NCBI RefSeq assembly: GCF_014805525.1
Contig: NZ_JACFSZ010000021.1
Coordinates: 1-53,698, forward strand
Source of the DNA: Rhabdothermincola sediminis
GTDB lineage: Bacteria; Actinomycetota; Acidimicrobiia; Acidimicrobiales; Acidimicrobilacustridaceae
Direction: 5' to 3'
Length of the DNA: 53,698 nt
The notes under the pieces are model-generated. The model saw only the letters and a program-made list of their open reading frames with translations. It ran no database searches and was not told the origin of the DNA. Positions 1-9,129 of the stretch are shown here, piece after piece. Both the position numbers and the translations under genes were made by a program. How positions within the stretch are numbered: the first letter of the stretch is position 1; each line of letters begins with the position of its first letter.

Positions 1-146
1 CCCCACCACCTCCGCCGGGCGCGGCTACGCCGCCCCCACCACCTCCGCCGGGCGCGGCTACGCCGCCCCCACCACCTCCGCCGGGCGCGGCTACGCCGCC
101 CCCACCACCTCCGCCGGGCGCGGCTACGCCGCCCCCACCACCTCCG
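1..146. repeat. 33-bp tandem repeat, four copies plus a partial fifth
   Basis: Identical 33-bp units begin at 1, 34, 67, 100 and 133; the last is cut after 14 bases. The period is a multiple of three, so all three + strand frames stay open. They read PPPPPGAATPP, PTTSAGRGYAA or PHHLRRARLRR. The minus strand carries a TAG in every unit, and one of these stops ends the restored frame of the adjacent exporter. The array is cut by the window edge, so the true copy number is unknown. Confidence 0.95.
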
Positions 147-236
147 TCCGCTGCTGGAGCGGTGCCCCCTCCTCCGCCTCCGGCGGGGCTGGTGACCCCG
201 GAGCAGGAGGCCGACCAGCCTCAGCCCGGGTCGTGA
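3..236 (+). CDS. possible C-terminal end of a proline-rich protein (partial)
   Basis: The + frame beginning at base 3 is open from the window edge to TGA at 234-236. It would encode PPPPPGAATPP repeats followed by a Pro/Ala tail ending PQPGS. Proline-rich tails of this kind occur on actinobacterial surface or regulatory proteins. Codon third positions are not strongly G/C in this frame, and the other two + frames are also open through the repeat, so coding is uncertain. It would overlap the 3' end of the convergent exporter gene. It may be only a by-product of the repeat. Confidence 0.22.
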   Translation, partial: PPPPPGAATPPPPPPPGAATPPPPPPPGAATPPPPPPPGAATPPPPPPSAAGAVPPPPPPAGLVTPEQEADQPQPGS

Positions 237-1447
237 TGGCGGCGCGCTCCAGCGAACGCCAGCCGATCAACGCCGAGACCAGCGCGGCGAGCCCACCGAT
301 CGCGAGCGCGGCGCGCGCCGAGGGTCTCACCCAGCCAGCCGACGATGGGCCCACCGATCGGGGTGCTCCCGAGGAACGCCACGCCGTAGAGCGCGATCAC
401 CCGGGCCCGCATCTGCGGGTCTGCCGTGAGCTGCAACGTGGCGTTGGTGAGGGTGATCACGGCGATGCTCGCCGCGCCGACGAGCGGCATGACCACCGCG
501 GTGGTCGTCAGCGTCGGCATCCCGGACGCCAGCAGCACGAGCAGCCCGAACGCGGCCGCCGCCCGCCCCACGCCTCGATGGGAGGGGGTCATCCGTCCGG
601 CGAGCACCAGGCCACCGATGACCGCGCCGGCGCTCATCGCCGAGAGGAGGGCGCCGTAGCCTTCGGCGCCGGCGCCGAAGGTGAAGGTGGCGAGGATCGG
701 CAGGCTGACCTGGAACTCGTAGGTCAGGGTCCCGATGACCGCCAGCATCAGCAACGGGGTGCGTAGCGCCGGCGTGACCCACACGTATCGCAGGCCCTCC
801 AGGAGCTGGCCGTGTTGCCGGGCCACCGGTTCGGTCCGGTGGAGTTCCCCGGCCCGCATGGCTGCCAGCGCAGCGAGCACCGCGGCGTAGCTGAGCGCGT
901 TCAAGAGGAAGCACGTGGCGAGGCCCAGGGTGGCGATCACCACGCCACCCACGGCCGGGCCGACCAGGCGGCCGGCGTTCATCACCGTACTGTTGAGCCC
1001 GACCGCGTTGGTGAGGTGCTCGGGCCCCACCATCTCGTAGACGAACGACTGGCGTGCCGGCATGTCGAAGGCGTTGACCAGACCGAGGCCCAGCGCGAGC
1101 AGGAAGACCATCCAGAGCTGCACCGCACCGGTCGCGGTCAGCACCCCGAGGACCAGGGCGAGCGAGCCGGCCGCGCTCTGGGTGGCCAGCAGGAGCCGCC
1201 GCTTGTCGGACCGGTCCGCGATCACCCCCGCCCAGGGACCGAGCACGAGCATGGGGAGGAACTGCAGGGCGGTGGTGACCCCCAAGGCCACGCCGCTGCC
1301 GGTGAGCCGGAGCACCAGCCATGCCTGAGCCACGGTCTGCATCCAGGTCCCGCTGACCGACACGACCTGGCGGGCGATGTACAGGCGGTAGTTGCGCGCG
1401 CTGAGGGCCCGGAACGTGTGCCGAGTGGCTCGCTCCACCCGGGTCAT
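124..1447 (-). CDS. MFS exporter (DHA3/EntS-like), frameshifted near the 3' end
   Basis: A 12-helix major facilitator, probably a small-molecule or drug exporter in the cytoplasmic membrane. The protein starts MTRVERATRHTF and carries the loop 2-3 motif GVIADRSDKRR. The ATG at 1447 overlaps the TGA of the upstream MarR gene (ATGA), so the two are cotranscribed. The frame holds to GWLGETLGAR and then turns into Arg-rich nonsense ending at 221. One base forward, the last helix (AALAIGGLAALVSALIGW) continues and ends at the TAG at 124. The break lies in a GCGCGC run near 308-318, so either one extra base or two missing bases. It could be a sequencing error or a real lesion. Confidence 0.82.
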
Positions 1448-1872
1448 GGGGTCTCCTCGTCGAGGAGTTGTTCCAGGGCGGGCAGCGCGGCCAGGAGGTG
1501 GTTCCGGTCGCCAGTGGAGAGTGTCGCCAGGCGGTTGGCGAGCCAGGTGTTGCGTTCCTCCCGGATCTGCTCGAGCTCCCGCCGGGCCGCGGGGGTCGCC
1601 CGCACCAGCGAGATCCGGCGGTCGCGCTCGTTGCTGGTGCGCTCGACCCACCCTTCGCCCTCCAGCGCGCCGACGATGCGGGAGATGGTGGGTGGTTGCA
1701 CGTTCTCGATCGCGGCTAGCTCGCCGAGGGTGAGCGGCCCTCGCTTGGCGATGGTGACCAGCGCGGAGAGCTGCGAGGGGGTGATGCCACTGTTGACCTG
1801 CTGGCGGAGGCGCCGAGCGAGGCGGAGCAGGATCATCCGCAGCCGGCTGACGTCGTCCTCCGCGGCAGCCAT
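1444..1872 (-). CDS. MarR-family transcriptional regulator
   Basis: A 142-residue winged-helix repressor of the usual MarR length. Helix-turn-helix and wing are recognisable: a scaffold helix near residues 25-45, LTLGELAAIENVQPPTISR as recognition region, then the wing ERTSNERDRRISLVRAT, whose DxR pattern is typical of the family. It precedes the MFS exporter with a 4-base ATGA overlap. The usual logic for such pairs is that the repressor controls its own operon and is released by a compound the exporter removes. The ligand is not evident. The upstream AT-rich region holds repeated GCTA/TAGC half-sites, a likely operator. Confidence 0.9.
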   Translation of the reverse strand: MAAAEDDVSRLRMILLRLARRLRQQVNSGITPSQLSALVTIAKRGPLTLGELAAIENVQPPTISRIVGALEGEGWVERTSNERDRRISLVRATPAARRELEQIREERNTWLANRLATLSTGDRNHLLAALPALEQLLDEETP

Positions 1873-1906
1873 CGTCGCTCCCTTCCCTTCCAGATCGTTT
1901 TGTTTT

Positions 1907-1926
1907 GCTAACCAATAGCCTAGCTA
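1907..1926. promoter_or_regulatory. candidate MarR operator in the divergent intergenic region
   Basis: In the 121-bp gap between the MarR start (1872) and the dehydrogenase start (1994) an AT-rich island contains GCTA (1907-1910), TAGC (1916-1919) and GCTA (1923-1926). This gives two overlapping inverted repeats with 5-bp and 3-bp spacers. Such dyads just upstream of a marR gene usually bind its product. Binding is inferred, not shown. Confidence 0.45.
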
Positions 1927-1993
1927 AATACATCCCGAATGCCACCCCGAGGAGTGGGGCGCAGGGCGCCGGGCCTGCAGGCAGACTGGCGAC

Positions 1994-2944
1994 GTGGCGG
2001 CCGTTCGCGTCCTCAGCCATCTGGGTTCCTCCGGCGTGTTCGCACTGCCTCCGGACCTCGCCGGCGAGGTGGAGCTGGTGCCCGTGCCCACCCGGGGCGA
2101 CCTCGACCCCGCGCTGCGGGGGGAGGTCCTCGTCACCCTGCCCTGGGAAGTCGAGACGCTCGCCGAGACGCTCCGGAGAGGGGTGCGGTGGGTGCACGTC
2201 ACCGGGACCGGGGTGGACGCCTTCCCGCTCCAGCTGATCGGTGAGGGTGTGGTGCTGACCAACTCCCGTGGTGCCAGCGCGGTGCCGATCTCCGAGTGGG
2301 TCCTCGCCACGATGCTGGCGTTCGAGAAGCGGCTGCCGGAGTCGTGGGAGACCCGTTCCCCCGAGGATTGGCGGCGGGGGCAGCTCCGCGATCTCGGCAC
2401 CCTGGCCGGCAAGCGGCTCGCCCTCGTCGGCCTGGGTGACATCGGCTCGGCGACCGCCACGCGGGCCTTGGCGTTCGACATGCAGGTGCGGGCCTTGCGT
2501 CGCCGGGACCGGCCGTCACCCGTGCCCGAAGTGGAGACGGTCCGCTCGCTGGCGGCATTGCTCGACGGCGCGGATCACGTCGTGCTCGCCGCGCCACTGA
2601 CCCCCGAGACCCGAGGCCTCATCGGGCGCGATGCGTTCGGGGCGATGAAGCCCGGGGTGCACCTGGTGAACGTGGCCCGGGGGGCATTGGTCGACCAGGA
2701 CGCGCTGCGAGCGGCGCTCGATGACGGGACGGTGTCGATGGCGTCGCTCGACGCGGTCGACCCTGAGCCGTTGCCGGAGGGGCACTGGCTCTACACCCAC
2801 TCCAAGGTGCGCTTGTCCCCCCACCTGTCCTGGTCCGCGCCGGGAGCGCTCGAGCTGCTGGCCCAGATGTTCATCGAGAACCTCCGGCGCTTCGTGGCCG
2901 GCGAGCCGCTCCAGCACGTGGTCGATCTCGACGCCGGATACTGA
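1994..2944 (+). CDS. D-isomer-specific 2-hydroxyacid dehydrogenase
   Basis: NAD(P)-dependent oxidoreductase that interconverts 2-hydroxy and 2-keto acids; 316 residues, normal for the family. The Rossmann fingerprint GLGDIG lies near residue 148. The catalytic Arg is in NVARGALVD, the Glu in DPEPLPEGH and the His in SPHLSWSAP, all in the conserved order. The GTG at 1994 is chosen because MAAVRVLSHLG begins directly with the first beta strand. It is divergent from marR and its stop overlaps the next start by one base (TGATG). The substrate cannot be read from the sequence; glyoxylate/hydroxypyruvate or phosphoglycerate-like acids are possible. Confidence 0.88.
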   Translation: MAAVRVLSHLGSSGVFALPPDLAGEVELVPVPTRGDLDPALRGEVLVTLPWEVETLAETLRRGVRWVHVTGTGVDAFPLQLIGEGVVLTNSRGASAVPISEWVLATMLAFEKRLPESWETRSPEDWRRGQLRDLGTLAGKRLALVGLGDIGSATATRALAFDMQVRALRRRDRPSPVPEVETVRSLAALLDGADHVVLAAPLTPETRGLIGRDAFGAMKPGVHLVNVARGALVDQDALRAALDDGTVSMASLDAVDPEPLPEGHWLYTHSKVRLSPHLSWSAPGALELLAQMFIENLRRFVAGEPLQHVVDLDAGY

Positions 2945-3855
2945 TGGGTGTCCCGCCCGCCTTGGCTCCGGGCGACGAGGGCTGGCACCCGCCGGGTCCG
3001 GAGCCGCGGTGGAGCGAATGGTGGTACTTCGACTTCGCCTCCCCCGACGGGTCCGTCGGAGGGTACGTGCGGGTCGGTCGCTATCCGAACCTCGGGGTCG
3101 TGTGGTACTGGGCGTGCCTGGCCGGTCCCCGTCGACCGGCGGTGATGGTCATCGACCACGAGGTCCGCCCACCCGTGCGGGAGGGCTCGCTCGAATTGCG
3201 GGCCAGTGGTCTGTGGGCGGACCACAACTGCGAGACCCCCTTCGAGCACTGGAGCGTCGGGCTCGAAGCGTCCGCCGTGAGCCTCGACGACCCGCTGGAT
3301 GCCTATCGGGGCTCGCTCGGCCAACCGGTTCCCCTCGGCTTCGACCTGGAGTGGGAGACCGACGGGGAGGTCTTCGCCCACCCGCCGCCCCTCGACGGCT
3401 ACGAGGTGCCGTGCCGGGTGCACGGTGAGGTGCTCGTCGGGCGCGAGCGCCTCGAGCTCGACGGGGTGGGTCAGCGGAACCACGCCTGGGGCGGGGACGA
3501 CCGGTGGGCGGGGACCTGGTGCTGGACCGCCTTCCACGTCGAGGGCGGCAGTCACCACCTGCTCGAGGTGGCCCCGGGCTCATCGCGGGCCATCGGCTAT
3601 CGCCAGCTTCCCGGTTCAGGCCCGGTGGAGGTGCTCGAGGGCTCGGTGGCGTGGACCGAAGGGCGGGAGCGGCTGCCCCGGCAGATCGATCTCACGGCGG
3701 CCGGCGAGCGCATCGGGGTCACCCCGCTGGTGTGGGCGCCGGTCCTCGTCGAGGGGCCCGGCGGCCGGCGGACCCGCCTCCCGCGGGCCCTGGCCCGCTT
3801 CGAGGGAGCCGCCGGCCCTGGTGTGGGGTGGGTCGAGGTCAACCAGCCGGAGTGA
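2944..3855 (+). CDS. uncharacterised lipocalin/CrtC-like protein
   Basis: A 303-residue soluble protein without signal peptide or membrane segment. The N-terminus has a Trp/Tyr-rich stretch (PRWSEWWYFDF) and the middle has GVGQRNHAWGGDDRW. Both resemble proteins of the hydroxyneurosporene-hydratase-like (CrtC/AttH) double-lipocalin group and related actinobacterial DUF7064/7065 families. I recognise the style rather than a specific member, so the function is open; a hydrophobic ligand or lipid is likely from the fold. It starts within the stop codon of the 2-hydroxyacid dehydrogenase gene, implying coexpression and perhaps a shared pathway. Confidence 0.6.
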   Translation: MGVPPALAPGDEGWHPPGPEPRWSEWWYFDFASPDGSVGGYVRVGRYPNLGVVWYWACLAGPRRPAVMVIDHEVRPPVREGSLELRASGLWADHNCETPFEHWSVGLEASAVSLDDPLDAYRGSLGQPVPLGFDLEWETDGEVFAHPPPLDGYEVPCRVHGEVLVGRERLELDGVGQRNHAWGGDDRWAGTWCWTAFHVEGGSHHLLEVAPGSSRAIGYRQLPGSGPVEVLEGSVAWTEGRERLPRQIDLTAAGERIGVTPLVWAPVLVEGPGGRRTRLPRALARFEGAAGPGVGWVEVNQPE

Positions 3856-3884
3856 GCGGCCGGCGAGCGCGGATCAGGCCGCTC
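3854..3884. terminator. hairpin between convergent genes
   Basis: GAGCGGCC (3854-3861) and GGCCGCTC (3877-3884) form a perfect 8-bp stem with a 15-base loop. It spans the stop codons of the convergent lipocalin-like and DUF368 genes. No U-tract follows, which is common in high-GC actinobacteria. It could serve both strands. Confidence 0.45.
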
Positions 3885-4764
3885 GCTCGGCGGCGCGCTC
3901 CACACGGAACGCCACCGCAGCGAAGCCCGCCACCACGACGAAACCGGTCACCGCCAGCAGGATCGGCACCACCACATCGTCCTGGGGCATGGTCATGGTG
4001 GTCCCCGCGGTCCCCTCGGGCCACGGCCACAGCACTCGCAGCGAGCCGAGCATCAGGCCGATGAGCCCCGCCACCACCGTGTCGTGGTGGTGGTGCAGGG
4101 CCCAGTGCAGCACCTGCGAGAACAGCATGAGCCCGATCGCGCAGCCGGTGGCGAACACCGCGACGGTGGCGAGCTGGCGGTCGTTCACCGCCCCGAGGAC
4201 CAGGTCGTACATGCCGAGCATGAGGAGGATGAACGAGCCGGAGATCCCCGGGAGGATCATGGCGCAGATGGCGATCGCGCCGGCCAGGAAGAAGGCCCAC
4301 AGCGGCGGATCGGCTACCCCGGAGGAGCGGAAGCCGAGCAGGAAGAACGCGGCCACGCCGACGAGGAGGAGGACGACGGCGCGCACGCCGTCCCATTGCT
4401 TGACCCGCGGGAGTGCCGCGGCGACCGAGCCGGCGACCAGGCCGAAGAACAACCCGGCCATGCGGACCGGTTCCGTGTCGAGCAGGTGCTCGATGGCACG
4501 GGCCAGCGAAAGCAGCGCCAGCAGGATGCCCGCTCCCAGCGGGAGGATGAACAGCCAGCGGATCTCACGCAACCGGTCCCGGGTGCCGACCAGGTCGAGC
4601 TTCAGGAGGTGACCTGCCGTTGCGGCGAAGAGGCTGACCGTGTCGATGAGCTCCTCGTAGATACCGGTGACCAGGGCGACGGTCCCGCCCGAGACGCCTG
4701 GGACGATGTCGGCGCTGCCCATGAGGAAGCCGCGCGCGAAGACGGAAGCAGGCTTGTGGGGCAC
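3874..4764 (-). CDS. DUF368 membrane protein, putative undecaprenyl-phosphate translocase (PopT-like)
   Basis: A polytopic membrane protein of 296 residues with about eight helices. The family signature MGSADIVPGVSGGTVALVTGIYE lies near the N-terminus and the partner loop MILPGISGSFILLMLG in the middle; these two re-entrant-like PGxSG motifs define DUF368. The family was recently identified as a translocase that returns undecaprenyl phosphate to the inner leaflet for peptidoglycan and glycan synthesis. GTG at 4764 is chosen because the protein then starts just before the conserved region; upstream in-frame starts would overlap the divergent DedA gene. The DedA gene, whose family has the same proposed role, starts 67 bp away on the other strand. 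Confidence 0.86.
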   Translation of the reverse strand: MPHKPASVFARGFLMGSADIVPGVSGGTVALVTGIYEELIDTVSLFAATAGHLLKLDLVGTRDRLREIRWLFILPLGAGILLALLSLARAIEHLLDTEPVRMAGLFFGLVAGSVAAALPRVKQWDGVRAVVLLLVGVAAFFLLGFRSSGVADPPLWAFFLAGAIAICAMILPGISGSFILLMLGMYDLVLGAVNDRQLATVAVFATGCAIGLMLFSQVLHWALHHHHDTVVAGLIGLMLGSLRVLWPWPEGTAGTTMTMPQDDVVVPILLAVTGFVVVAGFAAVAFRVERAAERAA

Positions 4765-4831
4765 GGCTGTGATGGTACGGCAACGGGGGGCGTGACCCGC
4801 AACCACGCGCGAGCGCCGGTACGCTTCGCCG

Positions 4832-5494
4832 GTGCTCGTTGTCTCCACGTTGATCCTCGGTCTCGGCGTCGACCCTCAGCGCCTCCTGCACGCCGTCGGG
4901 CTGATCGGCCTGCTGCTCGCGGTGTTCGCCGAGTCCGGCATGATGGTGGGCTTCTTCCTCCCCGGCGACTCGCTGTTGTTCGCCGCCGGCCTGCTCACCT
5001 ATCGGGGTGACCTGGCAGCCGGTCAGGTGTGGCTGGTGACGGTGGGCTGCGTCGTCGCGGCGGTGGTGGGCGACCAGGTGGGCTACGGGGTCGGGCGCAA
5101 GCTCGGTCCCAGACTCGCGGACCGGGAGCGCTCGCGGTTCCCCAAGGACGAGCACCTCGCGAAGGCGCAGGCGTTCTTCGACCACCACGGCCCGAAGGCG
5201 ATCGCGCTCTCGAGGTTCGTGCCGATCGTGCGCACGTTCTGCCCCGTCGTGGCCGGGGTGAGCCGCATGGACCACCGGGTCTTCACCCGGTGGAACGTGA
5301 TCGGTGGGGTGGTGTGGGCGGTCGGGCTGATCCAGCTCGGGTACTGGCTGGGACGGATCGCCCCAGGAATCGGCGACCGCATGGAGCTGGTGGTCGTGGC
5401 GATCGTGGTCTTCTCGCTCATCCCCATCGGGGTGGAGCTGATCCGCTCGCACCCGGAGCGGATCAGCTCACCTACGGGAAAACCTGGCCGATGA
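4832..5494 (+). CDS. DedA-family membrane protein (UptA-like)
   Basis: DedA/SNARE-associated family protein of 220 residues. The hallmark [19 protein letters not shown] covers the first re-entrant loop, and the second is [23 protein letters not shown] with the conserved Arg residues, followed by a Gly-rich helix ([18 protein letters not shown]). DedA proteins transport lipid phosphates; some members (UptA) recycle undecaprenyl phosphate. The start is GTG at 4832. Its 3' end overlaps the convergent sdhB by 23 bp. It sits divergently from a DUF368 gene, the other undecaprenyl-phosphate translocase family, which supports a lipid-carrier role here. Confidence 0.9.
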   Translation: MLVVSTLILGLGVDPQRLLHAVGLIGLLLAVFAESGMMVGFFLPGDSLLFAAGLLTYRGDLAAGQVWLVTVGCVVAAVVGDQVGYGVGRKLGPRLADRERSRFPKDEHLAKAQAFFDHHGPKAIALSRFVPIVRTFCPVVAGVSRMDHRVFTRWNVIGGVVWAVGLIQLGYWLGRIAPGIGDRMELVVVAIVVFSLIPIGVELIRSHPERISSPTGKPGR

Positions 5495-6239
5495 GCTTGC
5501 GGTTCTTCAGCTTCGCCTTGAGGTAGTCGCGGTTCATCAAGGCGATGAAGTCGATGGGGATCTCCTTCGGGCAGGCTTCCTGGCATTCGCCGTAGTTCGT
5601 ACAGGAACCGAAGTACTGCTCCATGGTTTCGACCATGTCCTCGGTGCGCTGCCACCGCTCCGCTTGACCCTGGGGGAGCAGGTTGAGGTGGGCCAACTTG
5701 GCGGAGGTGAACAACTGTGCTGCTCCGTTGGGGCAGGCGGCGACGCACGCCCCGCAACCGATGCAGGCAGCGGCGTCCATGGCCGTGTCGGCTGCCGGCT
5801 TGGGCACCGGGATCTGGTTGCCGTCGGGAGCCGCACCCGTGTTCGCCGTGATGAACCCGCCCGCGGCGACAATGGCGTCGAAAGCGGACCGGTCGACCAT
5901 CAGGTCCTTGATGACCGGGAAGGCCGCGGCTCGCCAGGGCTCGATCACGATCTCATCCCCGTCGCGGAAGCTGCGCATGTGGAGCTGGCAGGTGGCCGTG
6001 CCGCGCATCGGGCCGTGAGCCTGGCCGTTGATCATCACTCCACAGGTCCCGCAGATCCCTTCCCGGCAGTCGCTGTCGAAGGTGATCGGCTCGCGACCGG
6101 ACTCGATCAGCCGCTCGTTCACCACGTCGAGCATCTCGAGGAACGACATCTCCTCCTTCACGTCGTCGGCCTCGTAGGTCTCGAAGCGGCCCTCGGCCCG
6201 GGGGCCGTCCTGGCGCCACACCTTGAGCGTGAGCTTCAT
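5472..6239 (-). CDS. sdhB: succinate dehydrogenase/fumarate reductase iron-sulfur subunit
   Basis: Electron-transfer subunit of complex II, 255 residues. The N-terminal plant-type ferredoxin domain carries the [2Fe-2S] ligands in [11 protein letters not shown] plus a later Cys in TATCQLH. The C-terminal helical domain binds [4Fe-4S] through [14 protein letters not shown] and [3Fe-4S] through [18 protein letters not shown]. It is the last gene of sdhC-sdhA-sdhB; the gap to sdhA is 13 bp. The 3' end runs 23 bp into the convergent dedA gene, so the two transcripts are antisense there. Confidence 0.96.
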   Translation of the reverse strand: MKLTLKVWRQDGPRAEGRFETYEADDVKEEMSFLEMLDVVNERLIESGREPITFDSDCREGICGTCGVMINGQAHGPMRGTATCQLHMRSFRDGDEIVIEPWRAAAFPVIKDLMVDRSAFDAIVAAGGFITANTGAAPDGNQIPVPKPAADTAMDAAACIGCGACVAACPNGAAQLFTSAKLAHLNLLPQGQAERWQRTEDMVETMEQYFGSCTNYGECQEACPKEIPIDFIALMNRDYLKAKLKNRKLIGQVFP

Positions 6240-6252
6240 CTCGGTCCTCGTC

Positions 6253-8178
<1,926 letters not shown>

Positions 8179-8198
8179 TCGATGCGGTCTCCTCGGGC

Positions 8199-8972
8199 TC
8201 AGCCGACGACGCCGGTGAGCACGGCGATCGGGAACGAGATGTTGGGCCCCACCACCAGGATCGTGAAGCCCGCCGCGGCAGCTCGCCGCAACGGGTTGTG
8301 GCGGGGATTGAAGCGCGGACTCATCGACCCCATGGTCTGGAACAGGCTCCAGACGCCGTGGTACAGGTGCACGCCGAGAGCCAGGTTGGCCAGCACGTAG
8401 AAGAGCGCCACCGGCCAGCGTTCGAACGACGCCACCACGTTCGCGTACACGTCACCGGCCGTGAAGTCGGGGTTGGCCCAGCCGGTGGTGAGGTCGGCGA
8501 GGTGGAACAGCACGAAGAGGGCGACGATCACACCGCTCCAGCGCATGGTCCGGGCTGCCCAGCTGGCGGCGATGTAGTCGCGAGGTGAGGCATACCGCTG
8601 CGGGCGAGCTCGACGGTTGAGCATCGTGAGCGAGTAGGCCGCGTGGATGTGGTATCCGACGGCCACGATCAGCACGATCCGCATGCCCCACAGTGCGACA
8701 TGCTCCGGAAGGATCGGTACCAGCAGCCCGGTTCGGAGCCACTCGGCGTACTCGCGGTAGTGGGTCGGGCCGAGGTACATCTTCAGGTTGCCGACCATGT
8801 GGGCGAACACGAAGCCCATCAGCACCAGGCCGGTGATGGCCATCACCCACTTCTTGCCCACCGCGGTCCGGTAGAAGCCCGCCATGGGGAGCCGCCCTCG
8901 CCGAATCGGTGTCCGGATCGGGGGGGACGTGACGTTCGGGGTGGTAGCAGGGGCTTGTCGGGTTGCGGTCAC
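8199..8972 (-). CDS. sdhC: succinate dehydrogenase cytochrome b subunit
   Basis: Membrane anchor of complex II of the single-subunit, five-helix type (b558-like), which normally carries two haems and reduces menaquinone. Histidines in helices, for example in [27 protein letters not shown] and GVHLYHGVW, are candidate haem ligands. The GTG at 8972 has GGAGG seven bases upstream and gives 257 residues with a 29-residue soluble leader. The ATG at 8885 lacks as good a site, though it would fit the fold exactly. It is first in the sdhCAB operon; the promoter should lie in the 157-bp gap 8973-9129. Confidence 0.93.
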   Translation of the reverse strand: MTATRQAPATTPNVTSPPIRTPIRRGRLPMAGFYRTAVGKKWVMAITGLVLMGFVFAHMVGNLKMYLGPTHYREYAEWLRTGLLVPILPEHVALWGMRIVLIVAVGYHIHAAYSLTMLNRRARPQRYASPRDYIAASWAARTMRWSGVIVALFVLFHLADLTTGWANPDFTAGDVYANVVASFERWPVALFYVLANLALGVHLYHGVWSLFQTMGSMSPRFNPRHNPLRRAAAAGFTILVVGPNISFPIAVLTGVVG

Positions 8973-9129
8973 GAACGTGCCTCCACGTGCAGCTCCTCCG
9001 ATCGGCGTGGGTTGCGGCGCGACACCGGGTGCGAGAGGCCCGAACCTCACCGGGATCCGGCCCGTGACGACGCTACCCATGACGGGTCGTCAGGTGCTAG
9101 CTGGCAGCGGCCGCCCGGGTTGGGGCGGG

